In this document: one piece after another, positions 1-7,194 of the stretch
Position numbering within the stretch: position 1 is the first letter of the stretch
Layout: each line of letters begins with the position of its first letter
From: an uncultured Oscillospiraceae bacterium
Lineage (GTDB): Bacteria > Bacillota > Clostridia > Oscillospirales > Oscillospiraceae
Reading direction: 5' to 3'
Assembly (NCBI GenBank): GCA_944385065.1
Contig: CALWVX010000073.1
Span: 1-8,544 of the forward strand
DNA length: 8,544 nucleotides
Made by a program: the position numbers and the translations under genes
Notes under the pieces: generated by a model
Database searches by the model: none
Seen by the model: the letters and a program-made list of their open reading frames with translations, nothing else
What the model was told of the DNA's origin: nothing

Positions 1-902
1 CCCCCGTAGTCGCTGGCGATGGTGGGCAGCCCCAGACTCATCCCCTCCAGCAGGGCCATGGAGGTGGCCTCGGTCCCGTAGGAGGCGTTGAGCTGCACAT
101 CCAGGAGATTCAGCAGGGCGGCCACATCGGACCGGAAGCCTAGCAGCATGACCGCGTCGGCCACCTCCGCCTCCCGGACGGCCTGGGCCACCTCCTGTTC
201 AAAGGAGCCGGTCCCGGCCACCAGAATCCGGAAGTTGTCCACCCCCCGGTCCTTCAGCAGCCGGGCGGCCCGGACCAGGTCCAGGTGGCCCTTGTAGTCC
301 TCCAGCCGGGCCAGGATGCCAAAGACCACCGCCCCCGGCGGCAGGCCCAGCTCCTGTCTCAGGGCCGCCTGTTCCGCCGGACTGGTCCGGGGGACGGGGG
401 CCACCCCGTTCATCACCACGGTGATCTTGTCCGGAGAGACGCCGGAATCCACCAGATTGTCCCGGGCGGCGGGGCTGACGGCGATGATCCGGTCGGCGTA
501 ATGCTCGTTGACCCACTTGTTCACCCACCGCCCCGGGGGATACCGGAGCTTGGCGGGAACGGGAAAGGCGGAGTGCCGGCTGTACACCACCGGTACGCGC
601 AGCCGTTTGGCGGCCACGCGGCCGGACAGACAGCCGTGGGTGTGGACCAGGTCGGGCTTCACCCGGGCGATCAGGTCTCTCAGCACCCCCACGTCCCCCC
701 GGTCATAGGACCGGTCTGCCATGGCGTCCGCCTCATAGACCTGGGCCCCCGCCTCCTCCAGAGGGGCCTTCAGCAGGCTGCCCCGGGGGACGGCGGCCAG
801 GGTCTCGAACTGGGAGGCGTCGGCGTACTTCAGGTAGTTCAGGATCACCCGGCCCGCCCCGCCGATGTTGGTGTCACTGATCAGGTTCAGCACCCGCGTC
901 AT
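1..902 (-). CDS. GT4-family glycosyltransferase (group 1), 3' end outside window
   Basis: This is a cytoplasmic or membrane-associated GT-B glycosyltransferase that would move a sugar from an activated donor to a growing, probably lipid-linked, surface glycan. 300 codons are visible. The N-terminal domain starts with a beta strand and a glycine-rich loop (GGAG, residues 14-17) and has an HTHG strand end at 87-90. The C-terminal donor domain shows RLEDYKG (199-205), whose Arg199 and Lys204 match the family's donor-phosphate-binding pair. It also shows the retaining GT4 E-x7-E motif (Glu278 and Glu286) followed by GMSLGLP. Family members usually run 360-390 residues, so about 60-90 C-terminal residues are missing only because the window ends. 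The ATG (900-902) overlaps the upstream ligase stop as ATGA and has a strong Shine-Dalgarno at 911-918. It is the last visible gene of the operon. Family assignment is firm; donor and acceptor are unknown. Confidence 0.92.
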   Translation of the reverse strand, partial: MTRVLNLISDTNIGGAGRVILNYLKYADASQFETLAAVPRGSLLKAPLEEAGAQVYEADAMADRSYDRGDVGVLRDLIARVKPDLVHTHGCLSGRVAAKRLRVPVVYSRHSAFPVPAKLRYPPGRWVNKWVNEHYADRIIAVSPAARDNLVDSGVSPDKITVVMNGVAPVPRTSPAEQAALRQELGLPPGAVVFGILARLEDYKGHLDLVRAARLLKDRGVDNFRILVAGTGSFEQEVAQAVREAEVADAVMLLGFRSDVAALLNLLDVQLNASYGTEATSMALLEGMSLGLPTIASDYG

Positions 903-2362
903 GTCCACAGCCTCCCCTGGGCCATGGAGCTGCGCCGGGCGGCGGCGGCCCCCAGGGCCAGATAGGCCCAGAACAGGAACATGACCCGGTAGTTATAGAA
1001 GGAGTAGTCTGTCATGGCCTGGACCATGAAGCCGCACACGCCGGCGGTGAAGGCGATCTGGAGCATCCGGCTGCCCCACTCCTTCTCCCGGCCCAGGGCA
1101 GAGCACATCATGCGGAAATAGACAAAGAGCAGGATCACAAAGACGGCCAGCGCCACAATGCCCGCGTCGCACACGATCTGCAAAAACAGGTTGTGGGAGT
1201 GGGGGGCCGAAATGCCGTTATAGCTGTACGCGGGATAGACCATATTGAAGGCCGCATCCCCCGGGCCGATGCCACACAGCCAGTAGTCCTTCAGCATGGC
1301 CAGCACCCCCATCCAGATAGACACCCGGTAGGAGGTGGAGCTGTCCCCCAAATCGCCGATGCTGGCGAACCGGTCGATCACCGCGTCCGGCAGGACGAAG
1401 TACAGCACCACCAGGGCCACCGGGGCCAGGAGGATCAGCCGGGGGTTCCACAGCAGCACGAACACCACCCCGGCAAAAAGCAGGCCCAGCCACGCCCCCC
1501 GTGATAAGGTAAGCAGCATACACACGCACATGACGGCGCAGCAGACCAGATAGAAGATCCGCCGGGGCCAGCTCTTGGCGGCCAGCAATCTGGCCCCCCC
1601 CAGGGGGATAGCCAGGATCAGGTACTGCCCCAGCATGTTTGGGTTCTCCAGGGTGGAGGGTACCCGGAACTCGATGGAGGAGAACATATCGCTGTCCACC
1701 CAGGCCGCCGACTGATACCCCCAGCGGAATACATACTGCAGAATGCCATAGGCGCACACCACCGTCCCCGCCAGCACCATCAGGTCCGCCAGGGTGTCCA
1801 GCTGCCGCTGATTGATCACGGCGCTGCCCAGCACCACGGCGAAGAGGATGAAGGCCACCGACAGAAGACCCGGCCCCAGGCTCCCCCGCAGGTTCACCGA
1901 AAACAAGGTGCCGGCCAGATAGACGGCGGCGTACAGAAAAACATACCGGTTGATGGGGGCCCACACCAGCTGCCGGCGCCGGTCCCGCACCAGATTCAAA
2001 AGCAGGGAACAGGCCCCGATCATGCTCAGCCCCAGAATCATCATGGACGGGTGGAAAAGGGACAGCAGCGGGGCCAGCACTACCGGGATGGCGCACCACA
2101 GCCAGGTCTGGGTAAACACGCTGCCCCGGAACAGGACGTCCAGATGCAGCAGCTCATACAGCCGGCACAGCCCCCGCCGGATCAGAGACCACAGCCGGTA
2201 AAAAATACTGTTTTCCGACGCGGCGGGAGTCCACCCACAGGGGTGGAGGAACCACTGGACGATCCCGCTTCTGTTCCACTGTCCTCCCACCCAGTCGCAC
2301 AACGCCATCAGGGCCCGCCACAGGGCGCTGGCGTCCAGCACTTGTTTGATCCGTTGTTCCAT
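899..2362 (-). CDS. O-antigen ligase / Wzy polymerase-like polytopic membrane protein
   Basis: This 487-residue integral membrane protein has the hallmarks of the O-antigen ligase superfamily (Wzy_C type). These enzymes transfer or polymerise lipid-linked glycans on the outer face of the cytoplasmic membrane. About ten to twelve hydrophobic segments run from residue 85 to 475. Family landmarks are the TLENPNMLGQY block (237-247), the LSRGAWLG block (286-293, Arg288), a large extracytoplasmic loop (about 325-390), and HSHNLFLQ (388-395) just before a membrane helix, with His390 in the position typical of this family. The first 80 residues are an unusual, probably cytoplasmic, Trp-rich extension with no membrane helix. 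The start follows the flippase stop by 3 nt, with a GAGG Shine-Dalgarno at 2370-2373 inside that gene, so the two are probably co-translated. Sequence alone does not say whether it is a ligase, a polymerase or a teichoic/teichuronic-type transferase. Confidence 0.87.
   Translation of the reverse strand: MEQRIKQVLDASALWRALMALCDWVGGQWNRSGIVQWFLHPCGWTPAASENSIFYRLWSLIRRGLCRLYELLHLDVLFRGSVFTQTWLWCAIPVVLAPLLSLFHPSMMILGLSMIGACSLLLNLVRDRRRQLVWAPINRYVFLYAAVYLAGTLFSVNLRGSLGPGLLSVAFILFAVVLGSAVINQRQLDTLADLMVLAGTVVCAYGILQYVFRWGYQSAAWVDSDMFSSIEFRVPSTLENPNMLGQYLILAIPLGGARLLAAKSWPRRIFYLVCCAVMCVCMLLTLSRGAWLGLLFAGVVFVLLWNPRLILLAPVALVVLYFVLPDAVIDRFASIGDLGDSSTSYRVSIWMGVLAMLKDYWLCGIGPGDAAFNMVYPAYSYNGISAPHSHNLFLQIVCDAGIVALAVFVILLFVYFRMMCSALGREKEWGSRMLQIAFTAGVCGFMVQAMTDYSFYNYRVMFLFWAYLALGAAAARRSSMAQGRLWT
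911..918 (-). promoter_or_regulatory. Shine-Dalgarno for the glycosyltransferase, inside the ligase gene
   Basis: Read on the minus strand this is AGGGGAGG, 8 nt before the ATG at 902. It lies within the last codons of the ligase gene. With the ATGA stop/start overlap it fixes the start and implies translational coupling of ligase and glycosyltransferase. Confidence 0.8.
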
Positions 2363-2365
2363 CGC

Positions 2366-3886
2366 TCAACCTCGTTTCCCGATTTGTTTCACCAGAGAGA
2401 CCGACAGTCTTGCCTCCCCGATCCCCAGCCCGAAGGCCATCGCAAAATAGGCGGCCGCCCCGATCAGGGCGCACAGTCCCAGGGTCAGAAGCTCTCCCAG
2501 CTTGCTGTCGGGCAGTACTCCGCTCAGCCAGTTCACGGACAGCCAGGCCAGCACCCCCATCGCCAGCGAGCACAGGAGCATCTTGCCCACATCCCGGACC
2601 ATGTCCCGGTCCAGCACTCCCTCTCCCCGCCGCTGCATGGGCAGCAGCAGGAGCAGCGCGTACACCGTGGAGGTGACCGCCGTGGCCGCCGCCAGCCCGG
2701 CCACCTGAAACCGCTGGGTCAGGGCCAGACACAGCAGGATGTTGACTCCGATGGAAACCGCCCCGGCCACCAGAGGGCCCGTCCCATTCTGCCGGGCAAA
2801 ATAGGCCCGGCTGAGCACGTTCTGCACCGCATATCCCCCCATTCCCAGAGACATCCAGGTCAGGGCGGTGGCGGTAATCTCCACCGAGAAGGCGTCAAAC
2901 TCCCCGCCTCCATAGATCAGGGACACCAGAGGCTGGGCAACCACCATCAGCCCCACCGACATGGGCAGAACAAAAAACAGGCTGGTGTGGGTGGTCTGAC
3001 GCAGCGTCTCCCGGAATTCCCCCTCCTTTCCTCCGGCGGTGAGCCGGGAGAGGCGGGGGAAAATCACGTTGGTCACAGAGAGAATAAAGGTCCCCACAAT
3101 CACCAGATACAGATTGGAGGCATACTCCAGCGCCGCCACGCCGCCCCCGTCGTAGAGCCGGGAGCCGAAGCGGGAGGAGATCGCCTGGGTAATGGGCTGA
3201 ATCCAGGTGGCCACCATCACCGGTCCCATCAGGGCAAAGACCTTTTTCATCCCCTCTGAGCGCAGGGCCAGCCCCGGCCGATACCGATAGCCCAGACGGG
3301 CAAGGGGCGGGACCTGAATGGCACCCTGGAGAAACCACCCCAGCAGATAGGCCGCCGCCAGGCCGAAGATGCCAAACCGGCTGTCCAGGCTGAAGAAATA
3401 CAGAATAATGACCAGGTTGGACACCGCCGACATGAGGGCGGGAGCGGTAAAGTGGCCCAGCGCCTGGAGCACTCCCACCAGCGAAAACGCCACCCCGGAA
3501 AAGAGCACCGTGGGGAACATCACCCGGGTCAGCCGAGCGGCCAGGTCCGTGGTGGCCGGGTCGTCATAGTCGGCAAAGAGCGCCACCATCGGTTCCGGAA
3601 ACGCCATTCCCAGCAGCGTCAGCGCCCCAGTGAGCAGGGCAATGACCGTAATGAACTGTCCGGCAAACCGGAAAGCCTCCGCCTTTCCCTTTTTCTCCAG
3701 ATACTCGCTGAACACAGGGATAAAGCACGCGGCGATGGCCGAGGCGAATACCGCGTCAAAAAATACCCGGGGAATCCGGCTGGCGGTAAAAAAGGCGCTG
3801 GCCTCCGGGCCCACGCTGTAATGGATGGCCAGAAGCCGATCCCGGTACAGCCCCAGCACCTTGCCGATCAGCGTGACCAGCATCAC
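2366..3886 (-). CDS. murJ: MurJ/MviN-family lipid II (or lipid-linked glycan) flippase
   Basis: This MOP-superfamily membrane protein would flip undecaprenyl-pyrophosphate-linked precursors (lipid II or a related glycan) across the cytoplasmic membrane. With GTG at 3886 as start it has 506 residues, the usual MurJ length, and about 14 hydrophobic segments. Family landmarks are GLYRDRLLA in the first helix (12-20, Arg15), RIPRVFFDA (37-45) leading into ACFIPVFSEY (53-62), and GSRLYDGGGVAALEYASNL (241-259). The GTG-ATG pair has no Shine-Dalgarno. The frame stays open upstream to a TGA at 3947-3949, and a strong Shine-Dalgarno (3936-3944) sits 7 nt before a CTG at 3926-3928. Starting there adds 14 residues that complete helix 1 (ARTISLVMLV), so the real protein is probably about 520 residues. 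It is the first gene of the operon, followed by the ligase after 3 nt. MurJ is the family call; being next to a ligase and a glycosyltransferase, it may be a paralogue devoted to another surface glycan. Confidence 0.9.
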   Translation of the reverse strand: MMLVTLIGKVLGLYRDRLLAIHYSVGPEASAFFTASRIPRVFFDAVFASAIAACFIPVFSEYLEKKGKAEAFRFAGQFITVIALLTGALTLLGMAFPEPMVALFADYDDPATTDLAARLTRVMFPTVLFSGVAFSLVGVLQALGHFTAPALMSAVSNLVIILYFFSLDSRFGIFGLAAAYLLGWFLQGAIQVPPLARLGYRYRPGLALRSEGMKKVFALMGPVMVATWIQPITQAISSRFGSRLYDGGGVAALEYASNLYLVIVGTFILSVTNVIFPRLSRLTAGGKEGEFRETLRQTTHTSLFFVLPMSVGLMVVAQPLVSLIYGGGEFDAFSVEITATALTWMSLGMGGYAVQNVLSRAYFARQNGTGPLVAGAVSIGVNILLCLALTQRFQVAGLAAATAVTSTVYALLLLLPMQRRGEGVLDRDMVRDVGKMLLCSLAMGVLAWLSVNWLSGVLPDSKLGELLTLGLCALIGAAAYFAMAFGLGIGEARLSVSLVKQIGKRG

Positions 3887-3925
3887 CAGACTGATGGTGC
3901 GGGCTGCGCCGCCGTGCTGTTCTTC

Positions 3926-3944
3926 CAGGGCAGATCCCCCCTTT
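3926..3944 (-). promoter_or_regulatory. Ribosome binding site with apparent CTG start codon for the flippase
   Basis: On the minus strand AAAGGGGGG (3936-3944) is followed after 7 nt by CTG (3926-3928), in frame with the flippase. It matches AAAGGAGG except for one G that can wobble-pair. The next downstream starts (GTG 3884-3886, ATG 3881-3883) have no purine-rich stretch at a workable distance and would cut into the first membrane helix. There is no ATG, GTG or TTG between the in-frame TGA (3947-3949) and 3886. Confidence 0.6.
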
Positions 3945-3961
3945 GGTCAGAATATCAGCTT

Positions 3962-3990
3962 ATTGTACACTATCTCCCAGGCTTTTTCAA
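3962..3990 (-). promoter_or_regulatory. Sigma-A-type promoter of the flippase-ligase-glycosyltransferase operon
   Basis: On the minus strand the -35 is TTGAAA (3985-3990), the spacer is exactly 17 nt and the -10 is TACAAT (3962-3967); each hexamer matches the consensus at five of six bases. Transcription should start near 3955, leaving a short leader of about 27 nt before the CTG start, with the Shine-Dalgarno at 3936-3944 inside it. Assigned from sequence only. Confidence 0.75.
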
Positions 3991-4050
3991 CCATTCAATC
4001 CTTAATGTTTTATGAACTTCTCCCGGGGGACGGTTTTCTTCCTTTTTCCA

Positions 4051-4079
4051 TTGAAAGCCGCTCCCGCATCTGTTACAAT
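4051..4079 (+). promoter_or_regulatory. Sigma-A-type promoter of the SLH glycosidase gene, extended -10
   Basis: The -35 is TTGAAA (4051-4056), followed by a 17-nt spacer and a TACAAT -10 (4074-4079). A TGT directly before the -10 fits an extended -10 element. Transcription should start near 4086, giving a leader of about 53 nt. The hexamers and spacing are the same as in the divergent promoter at 3962-3990; the two -35 boxes are 60 bp apart. Confidence 0.75.
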
Positions 4080-4138
4080 GGATTATGTTACCTACCATGA
4101 CATCCCTTTTCAATGAGACATGATGCAAAGGAGTTTCC

Positions 4139-7100
4139 ATGAAAAAACAGCTGCGATCCCTCCCCCGTCGGGCGGCGGCCCTGGTCCTGGCGTTCGTCCT
4201 GGCCGCCCCCGCCGTCTACGCCGACGCCGGGGAGCAGACCCTTCAGACCTCGATCCCCGTGCTGGAGGGACTTACCTATTTCAATACGATCACCGTCAAC
4301 AACGGCAGTCGAATCGAAAGCTTTTCTCTGGAGCTGGAGGAGGACAGTCCGGTCACCCCCATCCTGCTCCAGGGCTCCGGCTCCGTCTACGGAGCGTCCA
4401 ACATCAATACCGCCGTAGCCAACGCGCAGGCGCAGGGCTACCACGTGGTAGGGGCCATCAACACCGACTTTTTCTCCCTGTCCACCGGTGTGCCCCTGGG
4501 CATTGTAATTGAAGACGGGGTCTACAAGTCTGACGGCGCGGAGGAAAACGCCATTCTCATCACGGACGGGGAGGTATCCGTCATGGGACACCCTCAGGTA
4601 TCCATGACCCTTACCAACCACACCAATGAGCAGGTCATTTCCCCCCACTACTTCAACAAGGCCCGGGCTTCCACCGGCGGGATCTACTTATATAACCAGG
4701 ATTTCTCCTCCGAGGACACCCAGAGCTCCGGAGCCGGCTGGTTTGTGCGCATGAAGCTGGTGGACCAGCAGCCCGCCGACTTGGATAACCTGGACTGGTC
4801 CCAGCTGCGGGAGCTGGCCCGGGAGCTCGGCCTGGATTGGGAGGACCTGAGCCGGACGGAGCTGGAAGAGCTGCTGGAAAACACCGCGGGCCAGGAGCTG
4901 ACCGTCAACTCCACGCTGGAACTGGAAGTGACCGAAGTGGTCCAGGGAGAGGGCGCGCTGGACATCGGGGAGAATGAGTACATCCTTACGGCCGCCGACG
5001 CCTCGGGCTATGACTTTGTGTATGCCTCCTTCCAGGTGGGCGACCGGGTCACTCTGCAGACCACTTGTGACGACCCCGACCTGTCCCAGGCCCAGTGGGC
5101 CGGCGGCGTGGGGGATATTCTGATTCAGAACGGCTCCATCACAGACAGCTCCGACTGGACCTACCGCAGCGACGGCCGTCAGCCCCGCTCCGCCATCGGC
5201 ATGCGCTCCGACGGCACCCTGGTGCTCTATGCGGTGGATGGACGGCAGTCCGGCTACTCCTCCGGCCTGACCGAGATGGATTTGGCCGAGGAGCTGCTGG
5301 CACAGGGCTGTGAGTGGGCGGTCAATGTGGACGGGGGCGGCTCCACCGCCCTGTCTATCTGGCTGCCCGGCCAGGCGGGGACCGCCCTTCAGAGCAGTCC
5401 CTCCGGGGGAAGCCCCCGGCGCTGCGCCACCTATCTGCTCCTGGTCACTGACGAGACCGGGTCCGGCGAGGCCAGCCGTCTGGCCCTTACCCGGGAGGGG
5501 GAGGTCCTTCTCACCGGCACCTCGCTGGAGCTGCCCCAGGTGGTGGCCCTGGACGAGGGGCTCAACCTCACGGACACCGATCTGGAGGATGTGACCATCA
5601 CCTCGCAGGAGGATCTGGGAGAAGTGGAAGACGGCGTCTATTTTGCCGGCGACGAGGCGGGCACCGACACGCTGCTTCTGCGGGATCGGGAGCTGGATCT
5701 GGAGGGTACCGCTCAAATTCATGTTGTGGACACTCTCACCGAACTCACCGTATCCCGGGAGGGAGAGGACGCCCCTCTGACCGCCCTGTCCCCCAAGCCG
5801 GGAGAGCAGATTCAGCTGGCGGTCTCCGGCACCTATTGGGGCCGCACCGCCCTGCGGGACTGGTCCGCCGTCACCTGGACCACAGAGGGAGACATGGGCA
5901 CCGTGGATGAAAACGGTCTTTACACCGCCCCCGAAGTCCCCGGGACAGGAACCCTCACCTTCACCGCCGGCGGGATCAGCCAGAGCATCACCATTTCCCC
6001 CACCTATGTCCACGAAGACGTAACGGAAGACCACTGGGCCTACTCCGCGGTGGAGTACTGCTATGCCCACGGAATCGTCAGCGGCATCTCCTCCACCGAG
6101 TTCGGCCGGGACAGCCAGATCCGCCGGGGCGACTTCATGCTCATGCTGTACAACGCCCTGGGACAGCCGGAGCCCGCCGGGACCTCTACCTTCACTGACG
6201 TGCTGCCCACCGACTACTATTATACCGCCCTGTCCTGGGCCCAGCACGCGGGACTGGCCTCGGGAACCGGCGACGGGGCTTTCTCCCCCAACGATCCCAT
6301 CACCCGGGAACAGGCCTTCACCATCCTGCGTCAGGCCCTGCCTCTGCTGGGCAAGGACTGCCCTGACGGCGACCTGTCCATCTTGGATCAGTTCGTGGAC
6401 CGGGATCAAATTGCCGAGTACGCCCTGACCCACACCGCCACCCTGGTAGAGCAGGGACTGGTGGGCGGCAAAGGGGACGGAATCGACCCCAGGGGGAATC
6501 TGACCCGGGCGGAAATGGCCGTTATCCTGCACAAGGCCATCACCTTCACCCCCGTGACGCCCCAGGAGCCGACCGATCCCACCGACCCCGGGGAGCCGAC
6601 TGATCCCGGAGAACCCTCCGAGCCTGTGGATCCGGACGATCCCGTCCTGCCCGGAGAGCCGGAAGAGCCCACTGATCCCCAGGAACCCGAAGAACCCGAA
6701 GAACCCGCCGATCCGGACCAGTACGCCCTGACACTGGACGTAACGGAAATGATTCTCACCGCTGGGGATTCCACCACCCTCACCGCCTCTCTGACGCCCG
6801 CCTCGGAGGGAGCGAGCATCGTCTGGACCAGCAGCGATCCCACTGTCGCCGCGGTGGCGTCCGACGGCACCGTCACCTGTCTGTACACCGGTCTGGAGGA
6901 GCACTCTGTCACCATCACCGCCTCCTGGCGGGGGCTGACCGCCTCCTGCTCGGTGGTCTGTGCCCCAGGCCGTCAGATCGGCGTGGTGCACGACGCGGAA
7001 CTGGGATTGAATATCCGTTCCGGCCCGGGCACCAGTTATCAGGTGGCGGGCAGTCTGTCCGACGGGGACCGCGTGGTGGTTCTGGAGTCTCTGGAGGGCT

Positions 7101-7183
7101 GGTATCAGATTTTGTTCCTGGACAAAAATCTGCAGGCCGCTGTGGGCTATGTATCCGCCGACTACTTGACCCTGGAGACGTGA
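4139..7183 (+). CDS. Secreted SLH-anchored phosphodiester glycosidase (NAGPA/DUF2233) with Ig-like and SH3b domains
   Basis: This 1014-residue protein is probably exported and held at the cell wall. Residues 1-30 form a signal peptide (KK/RR, hydrophobic core, likely cut near VYADA). The phosphodiester glycosidase fold, related to the enzyme that uncovers GlcNAc-1-phosphodiesters, is seen in two blocks: about 85-160 with NTDFF (108-112), and about 345-438 with SAIG (351-354) and NVDGGGSTAL (396-405). Between them is an insertion of roughly 180 residues with a charged Leu-rich helix (215-250). Beta-rich Ig-like segments span about 445-620. Three SLH repeats follow (about 624-675, 684-735, 751-803) with RRGD, TREQ and TRAE at the motif that in this family contacts wall polymer. 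Then come a Pro/Glu/Asp linker (805-860), a BIG2-like domain (862-941) and an SH3b domain (946-1013). The ATG has AAAGGAG 5 nt upstream and its own promoter. Substrate is unknown; cleavage of a sugar-phosphate bond in a surface glycan is inferred from the family. Domain calls are firm, function is moderate. Confidence 0.9.
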   Translation: MKKQLRSLPRRAAALVLAFVLAAPAVYADAGEQTLQTSIPVLEGLTYFNTITVNNGSRIESFSLELEEDSPVTPILLQGSGSVYGASNINTAVANAQAQGYHVVGAINTDFFSLSTGVPLGIVIEDGVYKSDGAEENAILITDGEVSVMGHPQVSMTLTNHTNEQVISPHYFNKARASTGGIYLYNQDFSSEDTQSSGAGWFVRMKLVDQQPADLDNLDWSQLRELARELGLDWEDLSRTELEELLENTAGQELTVNSTLELEVTEVVQGEGALDIGENEYILTAADASGYDFVYASFQVGDRVTLQTTCDDPDLSQAQWAGGVGDILIQNGSITDSSDWTYRSDGRQPRSAIGMRSDGTLVLYAVDGRQSGYSSGLTEMDLAEELLAQGCEWAVNVDGGGSTALSIWLPGQAGTALQSSPSGGSPRRCATYLLLVTDETGSGEASRLALTREGEVLLTGTSLELPQVVALDEGLNLTDTDLEDVTITSQEDLGEVEDGVYFAGDEAGTDTLLLRDRELDLEGTAQIHVVDTLTELTVSREGEDAPLTALSPKPGEQIQLAVSGTYWGRTALRDWSAVTWTTEGDMGTVDENGLYTAPEVPGTGTLTFTAGGISQSITISPTYVHEDVTEDHWAYSAVEYCYAHGIVSGISSTEFGRDSQIRRGDFMLMLYNALGQPEPAGTSTFTDVLPTDYYYTALSWAQHAGLASGTGDGAFSPNDPITREQAFTILRQALPLLGKDCPDGDLSILDQFVDRDQIAEYALTHTATLVEQGLVGGKGDGIDPRGNLTRAEMAVILHKAITFTPVTPQEPTDPTDPGEPTDPGEPSEPVDPDDPVLPGEPEEPTDPQEPEEPEEPADPDQYALTLDVTEMILTAGDSTTLTASLTPASEGASIVWTSSDPTVAAVASDGTVTCLYTGLEEHSVTITASWRGLTASCSVVCAPGRQIGVVHDAELGLNIRSGPGTSYQVAGSLSDGDRVVVLESLEGWYQILFLDKNLQAAVGYVSADYLTLET
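6551..6718 (+). repeat. Imperfect tandem repeat encoding a Pro/Glu/Asp linker
   Basis: Within the SLH glycosidase gene, codons 805-860 consist of degenerate repeats of DPxEP/EPTDP-type units (EPTDP, DPGEP, EPEEP), built from recurring gagccg/gatccc/gaaccc triplet pairs. The product is an acidic extended linker between the third SLH repeat and the BIG2-like domain. Such tracts often change length between strains by slippage or recombination; that is expected from the class and not shown here. Confidence 0.75.
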
Positions 7184-7194
7184 CCGGTTATAAT
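7166..7194 (+). promoter_or_regulatory. Sigma-A-type promoter of the 2-hydroxyacid dehydrogenase, across the upstream stop codon
   Basis: TTGACC (7166-7171), a 17-nt spacer and a perfect TATAAT (7189-7194) form a near-consensus promoter. The -35 lies in the last codons of the SLH glycosidase and the -10 is 5 nt after its TGA. The start site should be near 7201, giving a leader of about 34 nt. With no terminator between the genes, some read-through from upstream is also possible. Confidence 0.75.

Noticed and set aside
285..965. A 226-codon plus-strand open frame opposite the glycosyltransferase
   Set aside because: It is antisense to clear GT4 motifs and its product has no recognisable domain. 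It is a by-product of high GC at third positions.
1218..2099. A 293-codon minus-strand frame inside the ligase gene in another frame
   Set aside because: It lies entirely within a well-supported gene; its product is Gly/Pro/Ala-rich low-complexity sequence without a domain.
2051..3259. A 402-codon plus-strand open frame opposite the ligase and flippase
   Set aside because: The product is dominated by Gln, His, Gly and Pro, the usual antisense image of a hydrophobic membrane-protein gene. No ribosome binding site was seen.
4019..4036. A near-palindromic tcccggggga block between the divergent promoters, considered as an operator
   Set aside because: The symmetry is short and no second copy is present, so there is no support for a regulator site.
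4097..4123. An eight-codon upstream open frame in the leader of the SLH glycosidase gene
   Set aside because: It has an ATG and a TGA but no Shine-Dalgarno, and nothing in its residues suggests leader-peptide attenuation.
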